Origin: CAWFFV01 sp963814985
GTDB taxonomy: Bacteria; Chloroflexota; Ktedonobacteria; Ktedonobacterales; Ktedonobacteraceae
NCBI GenBank assembly: GCA_963814985.1
Contig: CAWFFV010000001.1
Coordinates: 62,001-126,000 of the forward strand
Length of the DNA stretch: 64,000 bases
Direction of reading: 5' to 3'
The translations under genes were made by a program, and so were the position numbers. The first letter of the stretch is position 1. Every line of letters begins with the position of its first letter. The notes beneath the pieces were generated by a model. That model was not told the DNA's origin, searched no databases, and was given only the letters and a program-made list of their open reading frames with translations. This document shows positions 26,355-36,038 of the stretch, piece after piece.

Positions 26355-28493
26355 ATGAACAATAAAGTATCTTCTCCAAATTTCTGGTCGCTACTTCGAT
26401 GGGTTATTCTCGCATTATGTCCACTGCTGGCAACGCTGCTTCCCCAGGCGCAGACATTGACGCAACAAAATCGTTTGCTCACGGTGGGAGTGGTCGCGTT
26501 CTATGAAGTTTTGCTCTTCCTCATCTCCTTTGGAGCAAAGATCTGGCAACAACTGGAGCCACGCTGGGTAAGTCAGCTTGCCGACTGGATTGATCAACGC
26601 AAAGAGTGGTTGGTGAGCCATTCCTACCGGAACTATTGTCGAGACCTTGCATACCAGCATCGGGATGTCGATGTCAAAGGGCTGAGCAATCAGGGAATTT
26701 ATACACTGGCTCTAGAGCAAACATTTGTTGAACTGAGCATCGTACCAACGCCCGCTCATCAGTCGTCGGCAGATCCCATCCGTGTTTCTTCGGCACTGAA
26801 GGAAGGCGCTCACCCTATCCAGGACTATCTTTCTTCTCCCTTACTCAAAGGACTGCATCTGGTCATTCTTGGAGCGCCAGGCAGCGGAAAGACAACTCTG
26901 CTCAAACATTTGACTTTGACGTGCCTCAAAAAGCGCGTGCTCTGGCATCCCTTTCGAGGAATGCATCTTTTTCCGGTTCTGCTCTTTTTGCGTGAACATG
27001 CGGAGACGATCAAGACAAAACCCGAAGAGTTTGCTCTGGAGGATGCAGTCTGTGCCCATGCTCTGAAATGGTGGAAGCAACGCTTAACCCCAGGTTGGGT
27101 AGCACAGCAACTCTCAAAGAGACGCTGTTTAATTTGTCTCGATGGGCTGGATGAGGTGGCAGATGCGGCGACACGCGCCAAAGTGGCAACATGGGTTGAG
27201 CAACAGATGATCCGTTATAGTGAGAAAGGTCGTTTTCTAATTACATCCCGTCCTCATGGGTATAGAAATATGTCACTTCATGGCGTGATGGTGCTCGAAG
27301 TCCGCCCTTTTACGCCCAAGCAGATCGAACAGTTTATTCAAAACTGGTATTTAGCCAACGAGATAATGAGTAGCCAGAAGAGAGATAGAGGCGTCCATCT
27401 GAAAGCTGCCAATGGTGCAGAGGATTTGTTGCGTCGCTTGCGCTCCACTCCACCACTCTACGCACTGGCCGTGAATCCACTCTTGCTGACGATGATTGCG
27501 ACCGTGCACCGCTATCATGATGTTTTGCCAGATAAGCGTGTCACTCTCTATGCTGAGATTTGCGATGTCTTTTTAGGGAAACGAGATGCCAGCAGGGGAC
27601 TCACCCTGGAACTGACATCCGCACAAAAACGCCAGGTGCTACAACCACTGGCCTATCAGATGATGCAGAAGGGCATTCGGGATATTGCGTTGGAGGAGGT
27701 ATGTCAGATCATTCAACAACCGCTGGCTCTGGTAAGTTCGGATATGAGTCCTCGTACGTTTGTATCCCTCGTCGAGCAGACCAGTGGCTTGTTTTTAGAG
27801 CAAGAGTTGGGGCGTTATACATTTGCACATCTTACGTTCCAGGAATATCTGGCAGCCGTCTATATCAAAGATGTGGGTCTGGAACAAAATTTAGTTTTAC
27901 AGGTCTGGAATAGCTGGTGGCATGAAACTATTCGCCTTTACTGTGCACAAACAGATGCGACAGCCATTCTCAGCGCATGCCTTCGTGGAAATCCTCCCCA
28001 GGTTTCCACTTTGACATTAGCCTGGGAGTGCCTGCAAGAAGCACTCAAACTTGAGCGAGGGATACGCTTGCAACTGGAGCAGTTATTGACACAAGGAATA
28101 GAGGATACAGACCAGGGGCGCAGACATCTGGTTGCTGGAGTCTTGCTTGCTCAGAGGAAACGACAGATGGTACCGCTAGAGGAGGGAATTTTTATTGATA
28201 TATCACTGGTGACCCATGCCGAATACCAACTCTTTCTTGATCAACACTATACACAGGGAAAATATCTACAGCCCGATCATTGGAATACACTTTCATTTCC
28301 ATCTGGTCAGGGGAAGGCCCCGGTGTTGGGTGTGCGCTATCGTGATGCACGGGCATTCTGTCAGTGGTTGAGTGAACGTGATTCAGGTCTCTGGCAGTAC
28401 CGATTGCCAAACGAGAAAGAAAGTGAGCGCGTCTCTTTCAGGAAGATAAGGATATTAACTGCTACTGGCTTGGGGAAGGTAAAGTCTATGTAG
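26355..28493 (+). CDS. NACHT-family STAND NTPase with C-terminal FGE-sulfatase domain, frame broken
   Basis: Starts at ATG 26355 behind GGGAGG. Two membrane segments (about residues 14-35 and 40-62) precede a NACHT module with Walker A ILGAPGSGKTTLLKHL (about 174-189), Walker B CLICLDGLDEVAD and the sensor ITSRPHGYR. A helical region follows, then a formylglycine-generating-enzyme-like domain (TYGKYLQPDHWN..., RYRDARAFCQWLSERD, YRLPNEKE). After about 28430 the frame is wrong; the natural continuation CYWLGEGKVYVGEAL is readable in another frame. Bacterial NACHT proteins often act in phage defence. The defence role here is inference. Confidence 0.82.
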   Translation: MNNKVSSPNFWSLLRWVILALCPLLATLLPQAQTLTQQNRLLTVGVVAFYEVLLFLISFGAKIWQQLEPRWVSQLADWIDQRKEWLVSHSYRNYCRDLAYQHRDVDVKGLSNQGIYTLALEQTFVELSIVPTPAHQSSADPIRVSSALKEGAHPIQDYLSSPLLKGLHLVILGAPGSGKTTLLKHLTLTCLKKRVLWHPFRGMHLFPVLLFLREHAETIKTKPEEFALEDAVCAHALKWWKQRLTPGWVAQQLSKRRCLICLDGLDEVADAATRAKVATWVEQQMIRYSEKGRFLITSRPHGYRNMSLHGVMVLEVRPFTPKQIEQFIQNWYLANEIMSSQKRDRGVHLKAANGAEDLLRRLRSTPPLYALAVNPLLLTMIATVHRYHDVLPDKRVTLYAEICDVFLGKRDASRGLTLELTSAQKRQVLQPLAYQMMQKGIRDIALEEVCQIIQQPLALVSSDMSPRTFVSLVEQTSGLFLEQELGRYTFAHLTFQEYLAAVYIKDVGLEQNLVLQVWNSWWHETIRLYCAQTDATAILSACLRGNPPQVSTLTLAWECLQEALKLERGIRLQLEQLLTQGIEDTDQGRRHLVAGVLLAQRKRQMVPLEEGIFIDISLVTHAEYQLFLDQHYTQGKYLQPDHWNTLSFPSGQGKAPVLGVRYRDARAFCQWLSERDSGLWQYRLPNEKESERVSFRKIRILTATGLGKVKSM

Positions 28494-29256
28494 GAGAGGC
28501 ACTATCAAGTCTCCGTAGTGTTTTTGCCCACAATCTCGACTTCGGTCTCGACTACTCCGTTGTCCTCGCCCACGTCCGCTGACCTCGACCTCGCCCACGT
28601 CCGCGGCCTCGACCTCGCCCACGTCCGCGACCTCACCCGTGCCTTAGACCTCGCCCGTGCCTTAGACCTCGACATCACCCGCGCCTTAGACCTCATCCGC
28701 GCTCGCGACCTCGTCCACGCCCACGACCTCACTCTGTGACCTCGCTCGCGACCTCGCCCACGACCTCGCTCGCGCGCGCCTCGGCCTCATCCGCAACCTC
28801 AACCTCAACCTCGACCTTGTCCGTGCCCTCGACTTCGCCTGCGCCTTCGCCAGTGACCTCGCCCGCACCTTCGCCTGTGACCTGGACCTCGACTTCGTTC
28901 GCACATTCAACAGCATTGCCTCTAGTAGCCGAAGGTTTGTAGCAGACTTAACAAAAAACAGTGCTCCAGAAAAAGATTTCCAGTTGTTTCGCGAATGCAT
29001 ATGCAATATGAGTTACCTTCTCGCTCTCTGTTTCCTGTGTATAGAGAGGTCAAAGCAAACATCAAAAAAGAGGTTTTTGTTCTTGAGGAGACAAAGGCTA
29101 CAGCAAAAAAGTCGCTTTGAGCAGTTGAACGATGCCTATCTTCTCATCTATGTGCTCTGCTCCCTGCTTAAAGCGCGTGCTCAGGGAAACATACCAGCCT
29201 GGGAGGGGATTTTGTTGGTGAGAGAACAGAAGAAGGCTGAAGGAGAAAAATCTTGA
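28494..29256 (+). pseudogene. Out-of-frame C-terminal remainder of the NACHT protein with DL-rich repeats
   Basis: From 28450 the frame CYWLGEG... runs to a stop at 28588; a second frame then encodes a degenerate repeat of units such as LDLAHVRG, LDLARA and LDLITRA (28541-28740). The last 90 codons (28984-29256) encode a helical tail (NDAYLLIYVLCSLLKARAQ, then IPAWEGILLVRE), the usual end of such proteins. The DNA of 28541-28925 is a low-complexity array of GACCTCGCC-like units that is open on both strands. At least three frameshifts would be needed to restore the gene. Confidence 0.6.
28541..28925. repeat. Low-complexity GACCTCGCC-type tandem array
   Basis: Degenerate units of 9 to 30 bases built from GACCTCGCC(C)ACGTCCGC, changing gradually into TCGCCTGCGCCTTCGCC. 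It codes for the DL-rich segment of the NACHT protein in one frame. Such arrays easily gain or lose units, which may explain the broken frame. Confidence 0.7.
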
Positions 29257-29262
29257 CCGCTA

Positions 29263-29338
29263 TTCAGCAAAGGAACATACAAAATAGAGAGGGTGGCCTT
29301 GTGGTCACCCTCTCTATTTTGTATGTTCCTTTGCTGAA
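29263..29338. repeat. Perfect 33-base inverted repeat between convergent genes, copy j
   Basis: Arms 29263-29295 and 29306-29338 are perfectly complementary, with a 10-base loop. The outer bases TATTCAG / CTGAA recall the termini of the cloverleaf family, but side hairpins are lacking. It lies between the ends of the NACHT remnant and the FHA gene and could terminate both. Confidence 0.8.
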
Positions 29339-29347
29339 ACTAACTGC

Positions 29348-30808
29348 TTACTTATCCTCACCAATGAGGCTACGCAACAGACTATTACATTCAGCCATCG
29401 TGTTCAGTACACTCTGGTGAAGTTGGAAGACTTTGTTAAGTTCACGGGCCTTACGAGCAAGTTTTGTCACATACTCGATGTCACGTGGATTATTCATAAC
29501 ATCTTCCATCAACTGCAACAATTCTGTCCAGGCCAGGGCCTCACGGCTACGCGCGACATCAGCAATGCTATTATCCATACGATCAGAGACACGGCGCACA
29601 CCAGCACGCAACTGATTTGCTGTCTGGATAATCCCGGCTACATGGCCACTGATGGCATCCTGTGTGGCTTTAAACTGATCCTGAAGTGACATCACCTGAC
29701 CATCCAGCGCTGACATAGCTGCTATCAACTCAGTCGTATCTGGCAACGCTGGCTCTGACAAGTTGGTAAGGTTATCAAAGGTAATACCCACATCAGAGAT
29801 TGGTGCAGAGGCACTCTCAGTGTAAGATGAAGTCGCCGTATTCGTCGTAGGCTTGAATGTGGACACCGGAGGTCTGGGTGTCGCCGCTACAGACCAGGAC
29901 GATGCAGGAGTGCTGGCGACAGGCACAGATGAAGCATAGGCTGCAACAGGAACACTGGGGGTTACCACTGGCGTATTGGACATTGCAGAGCCGTTCGCCA
30001 TCGGTGTAACAAGCTCAGGTTTAGGTGTTGCCGGCAGTACCATAGGAGCCTCCGCGCTGTCCATTGAATGTGTACTAAAATCATCGTTCGTAGCCACAGT
30101 TGCTAACTCATCCTCACGTGTGCGGAACGTCATCTCCGCACTCGGATCATACTTTACGGCAACTGTTGGTAAATCTTCCACATCCGACGTATTGGGAGAA
30201 TTAAACAAACGGAAAATGAGTTCGTGTTCCCCAATACCAACATGATCACCATCCTGCAATAAGCGAGGGATGACTTCTTCGATCTGCTGCCCATTGACAA
30301 AAGTACCATTGGCGCTGCGCTCGTCAGATAGCAGATAGCGACTGTTCTCATAGCGCACAGTCGCATGGCGACGTGAAGTCAGTTTATCTTTCGATAACAA
30401 TATATCACTATTTGGCGCACGACCTATACTGATTTCGGCTTTGTCCAGCGCATATTCTTGTAAGACATCACCGTTGTCCGCGCGTAAAACAAAACGGGCA
30501 GGTTGCTCAATTTTGCTGCTGGAGGACTGCACCGTAGGCGCTGAAGGATCAGCGCGATAAGTGGGTTGCTCTGAACTTGCAGCAAGTGTGGGTGCCGAAG
30601 CATCGGACCAACTACTGACTGGTGATGCTGCTGGTACTGTTCCTACCCACTCACCACCTGGCGGGGGGGTTGCAACCGTGACATCACCCGCTATCGATGA
30701 CTGTACTGGAGCAGGAGCGGGAGTTCCTGACAGCAGGCGATTGCCACAATTCAAGCAAAAATTATCCCCTGGCCGCGTTTCGGCCCCACAAAAGGGACAC
30801 TTATCCAT
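29348..30808 (-). CDS. Zinc-ribbon and FHA domain protein with C-terminal coiled coil
   Basis: A 486-residue cytosolic protein. ATG 30808 is chosen because GGGAGGA precedes it and the zinc ribbon (CPFCG...CLNCG) then begins at residue 3. A Pro/Ser-rich linker leads to an FHA phosphothreonine-binding domain (about residues 95-185) with IGRAPNSDI, SRRHATV and ANGTFVNG. After a long low-complexity linker, a helical coiled-coil region (about 370-486) ends the protein. FHA domains read Ser/Thr-kinase phosphorylation. No kinase is adjacent, so its partner is unknown. Confidence 0.85.
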   Translation of the reverse strand: MDKCPFCGAETRPGDNFCLNCGNRLLSGTPAPAPVQSSIAGDVTVATPPPGGEWVGTVPAASPVSSWSDASAPTLAASSEQPTYRADPSAPTVQSSSSKIEQPARFVLRADNGDVLQEYALDKAEISIGRAPNSDILLSKDKLTSRRHATVRYENSRYLLSDERSANGTFVNGQQIEEVIPRLLQDGDHVGIGEHELIFRLFNSPNTSDVEDLPTVAVKYDPSAEMTFRTREDELATVATNDDFSTHSMDSAEAPMVLPATPKPELVTPMANGSAMSNTPVVTPSVPVAAYASSVPVASTPASSWSVAATPRPPVSTFKPTTNTATSSYTESASAPISDVGITFDNLTNLSEPALPDTTELIAAMSALDGQVMSLQDQFKATQDAISGHVAGIIQTANQLRAGVRRVSDRMDNSIADVARSREALAWTELLQLMEDVMNNPRDIEYVTKLARKARELNKVFQLHQSVLNTMAECNSLLRSLIGEDK

Positions 30809-30911
30809 GATAAAAGTTCCTCCCATTCACAGCACGCATGGACTTTTATACGTGCAAGCGCAAGATTTCTGTCATTATATCAGAAGTGTAAGTTGAGCGT
30901 CGAGAGTCATT

Positions 30912-31811
30912 TTAAACGAACCACTCGAAGCGACCAGTCGTAGCCATCGCACACTGCGAATATTCACCGTGAAGATCTACGGAATTAAATGTACAACTAC
31001 GATAACCATCAAGTAGATACAACGCTGTTCCAGGAAAAAGGCAGCCAGGATACTTGAAATGACCAATTATCTTGGTACCCAATCGACATTTGGCTGCAAT
31101 GCATAAAAGAATGTCTTTAATCCATTTGGTGTCCCCTGCGCGGAAAAAACGATATTTGTTGTGTTCAGCGCACCAGAGCATAACTGCACGGGACTGGGCG
31201 TTATTGTTGCTTTCCCTGTCTTTGAACTACCATTAGTAGGATTGACGGAAACACTACACTGGAATGCAATATTCTTCGAGCGTAGCGGGGCTTCAGAGAA
31301 GCTAAGAGCGCTATGATCAGGTAACAGATAACCTATCGTAAAACTACTCCCAAAGATGGGATCATGCAGTGTACCCGAAGCACTCATCAGGCACGTACCA
31401 CTCGCTAGCATGGCTGGCAGGAAAACCGTGAAACCCAACTCCGGTTTTACTTGTGCCCAGTTGCTCATCGTCGTAGCAGTACGAGGGAGTCGCTGTGGCT
31501 GTTGCAGTGGCCTGCGCAGTCGCAGTTACGGTGGAAGTTGCTGATATAGCAGGTGCCGCCTCATCGCGAAAGACCATCAACGGTTTTCCACACCAGCGGA
31601 GTCCGGACAAAGCCACATTTACAACCCCAGAGGACTGTGTTGCATCACCACCAAAGCCCGAACACGAAACAAGCAGTACACTTGACAGTAAAATGTAACA
31701 GGACAAATGTAACCATATTCGCTTTGGGAACGTAAAAAAGTGCAAGCGATGCCTTATCCACCTGAAACTGAGCAACCGCATAACAAAAGATACAGCTTGC
31801 AATAGAAACAT
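30912..31811 (-). pseudogene. Putative secreted lipoprotein, broken by two frameshifts
   Basis: The N-terminal part has a hydrophobic signal ending in the lipobox LLVSC, then a Thr/Ala-rich spacer (ATATATAT). Near 31460 the frame changes to WAQVKPELGFTVFLPAM..., and near 31090 it changes again to the C-terminal part ending GRFEWFV. Joined, the product is about 290 residues and looks like an extracytoplasmic lipoprotein of unknown function. Two breaks in one gene fit the pattern of indels seen across the window. Confidence 0.6.
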
Positions 31812-32132
31812 ATCATGCTCCTTGAGAGACCAACATTTGCCCTCTTATGAAAGGCTACCAAAAGTATAAACGAACAGAGACGATAAATATTCTCATATAG
31901 TCTTTCGGCTCAGTATACTCCAAAAAGGTCAAAAAACCTATGAGGTAGCTATCACTCTGGTACAAAAAGAGGGCTTTACAGTATTTTAATTTAATGCTAC
32001 CATTACATTTCATCAAAACAACATGGTACAGAGGACTACTTTCTATCTAAATCACTCGAACTCTCTGCTCAAACAGCATGTAAGTCTAGAGACATACTGG
32101 TGATTTGAATTATCCCCGAAGGGGTGACATGT
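31812..32132. other. AT-rich leader region upstream of dnaA
   Basis: About 320 bases without a gene. I looked for clustered DnaA boxes (TTATCCACA) and saw none; TTATCCCCG lies just before the start. CCCCGAAGGGG (about 32114-32124) can form a small hairpin that includes the ribosome-binding site. Confidence 0.45.
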
Positions 32133-33702
32133 GTGAATGCGAAACAGATCTGGCAAACAACAATAGAGCGATTGCAGGCAAAGGTGAATCCTGCTGTCTT
32201 TACCACCTGGTTTCAGGGTACCTCAGCACTCTCATTTCAAGATGGGATCTTTACCGTACGTGTTCCCACAACCTTTGCTAAGGCACACCTGGAAGGTCGC
32301 TTCATTGAAGCAATTCGCTCGGTCCTCTCAGAGGTAACAGGAGATATAGTTGAGGTACAGTTTGTTGTAGCAAAGGAGACTTCCGATCAGATAGGAAATA
32401 CCTTCGAGGATGGAAGCCCCGCTACTCCCAAACGCCCGGGTTATCGTCTGACTAAAGGCCGCCCTACGGCAACACAGCGTGAAAAGCGCATCGCAGAGGC
32501 CGCGGCTGCCGCGATGCACTCACTACCTCCTGCACCCCCTCACATTGGCATACATCACAGCGAAGGGAACAGGCAGCAGGGGACCGATATTGCTGCCCAC
32601 GAAAACTCCTATGAGTCAGCAACACCACTGGCATACAGCAGGCTGACATCCATATCATCATCGATGCCTCTTCCTGGTGAAGGACTACTCAATCCTCGCT
32701 ATACATTTCACACCTTTATTATGGGAAAATCGAACCAGCTGGCACATGCAGCCTCATTAGCAGTTTCCGAAAATCCTGGCCGTATCTATAATCCACTCTT
32801 CCTCTATGGCGGCGTAGGACTTGGCAAAACCCACCTGATGCATGCCGTTGGACATGTGGGTGAGATAGCAGGCCTAACAGTCCTCTATGTGACCTCTGAG
32901 AAGTTTACCAATGAGATTATCAATGCCATCCGCTTCCAAAAGACTGAAGAGTTCCGAGCCAAGTATCGTCAGATTGATATTCTGCTGGTCGATGATATAC
33001 AGTTTATCGCAGGCAAAGAGTCAACCGAGGAAGAGTTCTTTCATACCTTTAATGCCCTGCATAACGCTAACAAGCAAATTATAGTAACCAGTGACCGCCC
33101 GCCCAAGGCCATCCACAGTTTGCAGGATCGTTTACGCTCTCGTTTCAGAGTGGGGACTATTGGCCGATATCCAGCCGCCGGAATATGAGCATCGTCTCGC
33201 TATTTTGCGCTCCAAGGCCGATTCACTACACTTTGCTATTCCCGGCTCGATTATCGAATATATCGCCCGGCCAGAGTGCAGAAGTGTACGCGAACTCGAA
33301 GGATCTCTCAATCGCGTCATCGCTTTTGCAACACTCCACGATGCACCACTTACGGTGAAACTGGCCGCTCAGGCGCTCGAACATATCTACAATGACAAGA
33401 AGCCATCCTCTTCCTTAACGATAAGGGAGGTTCTGGAGGGGGTCTGTCGCTATTATAATGTGCAAGCTGAACTGATTCGGGGAAAACAACGCGACCGGGA
33501 TATTGTCTGGCCTCGTCAGGTCGCCATGTATTTGATGCGTGAGGAAACAAGTGCTTCATTGCTCCAGATCGGTACAGAGTTGGGCGGACGCGACCACACC
33601 ACTATTATGCATGGTTGGGAGAAGATACAGGCGGAGATGGCTCACAACGACCGTGTGCGCCATGAAATTGCCGCTGTTCTGGAATCGTTTCAACACAGAT
33701 AG
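32133..33702 (+). CDS. dnaA: Chromosomal replication initiator DnaA, frameshifted
   Basis: DnaA binds DnaA boxes and melts the origin. GTG 32133 is preferred to GTG 32124 because GGGG then has normal spacing. Domain I starts AKQIWQTTIERL and a variable linker follows. The AAA+ domain has Walker A GGVGLGKTHLMHAVGH and Walker B LLVDDIQFIAG. Domain IV has the signature LGGRDHTTIMHGWEKI. The frame breaks near 33147: the read TTTCAGAGTGG has one A too many compared with the expected RSRFEWGLLADIQ. Removing it gives a complete protein of about 520 residues. An essential gene should not be broken, so a sequencing error is likely. Confidence 0.95.
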
Positions 33703-33814
33703 GTTTTTCATCTGAAAGGGGTTGGGTGGATTTCCCAAACTTGATCAGAGATATAGAAGATGTATAATAAGGCAAAGAACGCGTGTACATTACCCATATC
33801 AGGAGCCTTTTTTT

Positions 33815-34393
33815 ATGCAACAACAGCAACAACAACACGCCGACTATGACCTGCTGGCAGTTTTTACGGATGAAGCAAAAGCAGATACAGCCGCTGCGAA
33901 ACTCCGTAAAGAGGGCTTTGGAGAGGATGAGGTCCATCAACTACCCATAGGTGCCGTTGGTACTGGACAGTTCCGTGAACACGGTCCTGACCGCAACCGG
34001 GGTGATTTCTTTCTCCAGACACAACGTACGAAACCTAACCCACTCATCGTTATCTTACTCGCCGTCACCTTTGGTATATTACTGAGTGGACTGACATTTG
34101 TATCAAGCTTTGCCTTCCCTACGTTCCTCCCAGAACCAACCAGTGCCGCCATCGGTATCGTCGTTGGTATCGTACTCGGTATCATTCTAGGTCGAAGAGG
34201 TCGACTACGAGGGGCTATTGGTCAGGATATAGCAAGAGCAAAAGCCCCTCCGAGTAGATCTGTCCAGGGAGCACGTACGGTGGTTGCCCTCCGCTTTCCC
34301 AACCCGGACAACATTAGCAGGAAATCACGCGCACGGGCAATTCTGCTAAACAGTGAAGGAAAGATTGATAGAAGTGTAGGAAGGCAGGAGTGA
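33815..34393 (+). CDS. Stress-type membrane protein (YflT/general stress 17M-like N-terminus)
   Basis: A 192-residue protein from ATG 33815 behind AGGAG; a longer frame reaches 33722 but lacks a ribosome site. After MQQQQQQHADYD the sequence LLAVFTDEAKADTAAAKLRKEG resembles the general stress protein 17M/YflT domain. Two membrane segments (about residues 78-100 and 105-125) follow, then a basic tail. The TGA stop lies inside the repeat element that begins here. A role in stress response is inference. Confidence 0.7.
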   Translation: MQQQQQQHADYDLLAVFTDEAKADTAAAKLRKEGFGEDEVHQLPIGAVGTGQFREHGPDRNRGDFFLQTQRTKPNPLIVILLAVTFGILLSGLTFVSSFAFPTFLPEPTSAAIGIVVGIVLGIILGRRGRLRGAIGQDIARAKAPPSRSVQGARTVVALRFPNPDNISRKSRARAILLNSEGKIDRSVGRQE

Positions 34394-34533
34394 TTCCTCA
34401 GTGCCTACGGCACTTCGCAAGCTATTTTATGTTGTTGTGATGATGTGGTTTGTGCCGCAAACCACATCATCACAACAACATAAAACGAGAGTGAGCCACC
34501 TGCGGTGGCGAGCACGCCTGAGAAGTTATATAT
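34392..34533. repeat. Cloverleaf palindromic element, copy k
   Basis: Left GATTCCTCAGTGCC-TAC-GGCACT side hairpin, central palindrome with 30-base arms (34425-34454 / 34456-34485), right side hairpin GCCACC-TGC-GGTGGC and a degenerate terminus CCTGAGAAGTTATA. The left terminus is missing because the preceding gene ends here; its stop codon TGA is part of the element. Confidence 0.88.
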
Positions 34534-34601
34534 GATAGGATACTTTTCTATACTACTAGTCAAATGTAAAGTGCTCCGTTACAATAGATCTAGTAAGTCT
34601 T

Positions 34602-34610
34602 TGCTATAAT
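34602..34610 (+). promoter_or_regulatory. Extended -10 promoter of clpS
   Basis: TGCTATAAT is a perfect extended -10 element about 39 bases before the clpS start. The best -35 candidate (TTACAA) is too far upstream. Confidence 0.5.
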
Positions 34611-34648
34611 ATTTATTCTTGTCAGAACTCAGGTGGGAGCTATTAGCT

Positions 34649-34960
34649 ATGATCAATTCTTCCTTTCCATTACTACAATTACAGGTACTACCCGAAGAAC
34701 AAGTACGCCGTCGTTCTCAATTACTACCTCCGTACAAAGTTGTTCTTTTCGACGATGATTACAATGAAATGAATTATGTCGTTTTCGCACTATTGCACGC
34801 CGTCAACAATCTCACAACTCAGGAAGCTGAGCAGATTATGCTTGCTGCTCATTTGACGGGGAGTGCCATCGTGATTATTTGCCCTAAAGAGATCGCAGAG
34901 TATTATCAAGAACGTCTATTGAGTTATAGTCTTACAGCAACTATCGAACCCGATGAGTAG
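34649..34960 (+). CDS. clpS: ATP-dependent Clp protease adaptor ClpS
   Basis: ClpS delivers N-end-rule substrates to the Clp protease. The 103-residue product contains the conserved PPYKVVLFDDDYNEMNYV, a central IMLAAHLTGSA and the C-terminal LTATIEPD. ATG 34649 is chosen because GTGGGAG is nine bases upstream; the longer frame from 34619 has no ribosome site. Neither clpA nor clpC is next to it. Length and motifs are those of the family. Confidence 0.93.
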   Translation: MINSSFPLLQLQVLPEEQVRRRSQLLPPYKVVLFDDDYNEMNYVVFALLHAVNNLTTQEAEQIMLAAHLTGSAIVIICPKEIAEYYQERLLSYSLTATIEPDE

Positions 34961-35027
34961 ATCCCGTTATTGGAAACTGAAACGTAAAATACGATATGAT
35001 ATTTGTGTAACAAACAGATGAACTGAG

Positions 35028-35205
35028 GTAACTCCTCAGGCTTCGCTGGCGGCAGAGTGAAAGCTGGGTGCAGAGGGATCCCTCTGCAAAAGTCCGCGCT
35101 TACGTGGGGTGGTAGCCCCAGCCAAAGCACGCGGTATCCTCGCAAAAACTCTTTTCCCAAAATCCCCCTAAAGGATGGAGAGCCAGGAGAGATCACCTGT
35201 TGACG
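35028..35205. repeat. Second-type intergenic element, copy l
   Basis: Left terminus GTAACTCCTCAG; the right end (CACCTGTTGACG) is degenerate. Inside is a perfect 20-base palindrome (35069-35088, centre GGGATCCC) and a hairpin GGGGTGGTAGCCCC. The stretch GGTATCCTCGCA and the following ATCCCCCT resemble the interior of copy b (5561). Confidence 0.6.
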
Positions 35206-35329
35206 AGATAAATATTAAGGGTTAAACTTTAAAGACAAATGGATGGAAAGCATTAGCGGGTTCAACAATTTTGCGACAAAATGCTCGATGATGCAGTTTT
35301 ATCACGCTCCATTCAGAAGGGGAGAAATC

Positions 35330-35836
35330 ATGGTTCACTTATGGGGGTCCAAAGCTAAAGAAGAGACCGAGATAAGTAAATCGGCCCTGGGGGAGAGCGC
35401 CGCTGGGGATATCGCCGTCGTGATCGGAGGAGAGAAACTTGATTTCAATCTTGTTTATCTAGGTTGCCAAATGGCAAAAGGGGCCAGGCGCAAGGTACAC
35501 CTCGTTCATGTCATAGAGGTTCCACGCGCTTTGCCGTTGAAAGCCGTGCTCACACAAGAGTCTGAACGCGCAGACAGGTTACTGACTACTGCGATGGAGA
35601 TAGCAGAGCGAGTAGGATGTGAAGCCATTGCGGAGGTCGTTCAGGCCCGTGATGCAGGGCCTGCAATTGTTGATGAAGCTAAAGACCACCATTGCGCTCT
35701 TATATTAATTGGCTTAGTACGTAATGAGAACAAAGCTCAAAGCGACCTTGGCAAAACAGTTCCCTATGTACTCGCTAACGCGCCATGCCGCGTCTGGCTT
35801 GTTCAAGATCCATCTCCTCAGCGTGTAACACCTTAA
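35330..35836 (+). CDS. Universal stress protein (UspA) family
   Basis: ATG 35330 follows AGGGGAG. The 168-residue product has the UspA fold order: beta strand DIAVVIGGEKLD, helix, KVHLVHVIEVPRA, a helix containing LLTTAMEIAERVG, then VVQARDAGPAIVDEAKDHHCALILIGL and a final strand CRVWLVQDPS. The ATP-binding G-2x-G-9x-G(S/T) motif is not clearly conserved, so it may belong to the class that does not bind ATP. It stands alone. Confidence 0.78.
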   Translation: MVHLWGSKAKEETEISKSALGESAAGDIAVVIGGEKLDFNLVYLGCQMAKGARRKVHLVHVIEVPRALPLKAVLTQESERADRLLTTAMEIAERVGCEAIAEVVQARDAGPAIVDEAKDHHCALILIGLVRNENKAQSDLGKTVPYVLANAPCRVWLVQDPSPQRVTP

Positions 35837-36038
35837 GTGATCGGATGAGAGGTGGCCCAGTAACCCTAACCCACGCTCTCATCTCTCCGGAGCAGAGCAA
35901 CCTGCTCAAACTCTGGAAGATTAGTTGGAATCGGCGTTCACTCCCTACCCAACGATGTATGGTACAATGACAACGTATTCTGTGTTGTACTTTCCACCCT
36001 GTATCTACCGCGGCTTACTCACCTGGGAGATGATAATA

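Noticed and set aside
31812..32132. Replication origin next to dnaA
   Set aside because: No cluster of TTATCCACA boxes was found and dnaN is not adjacent, so there is no support for oriC here.
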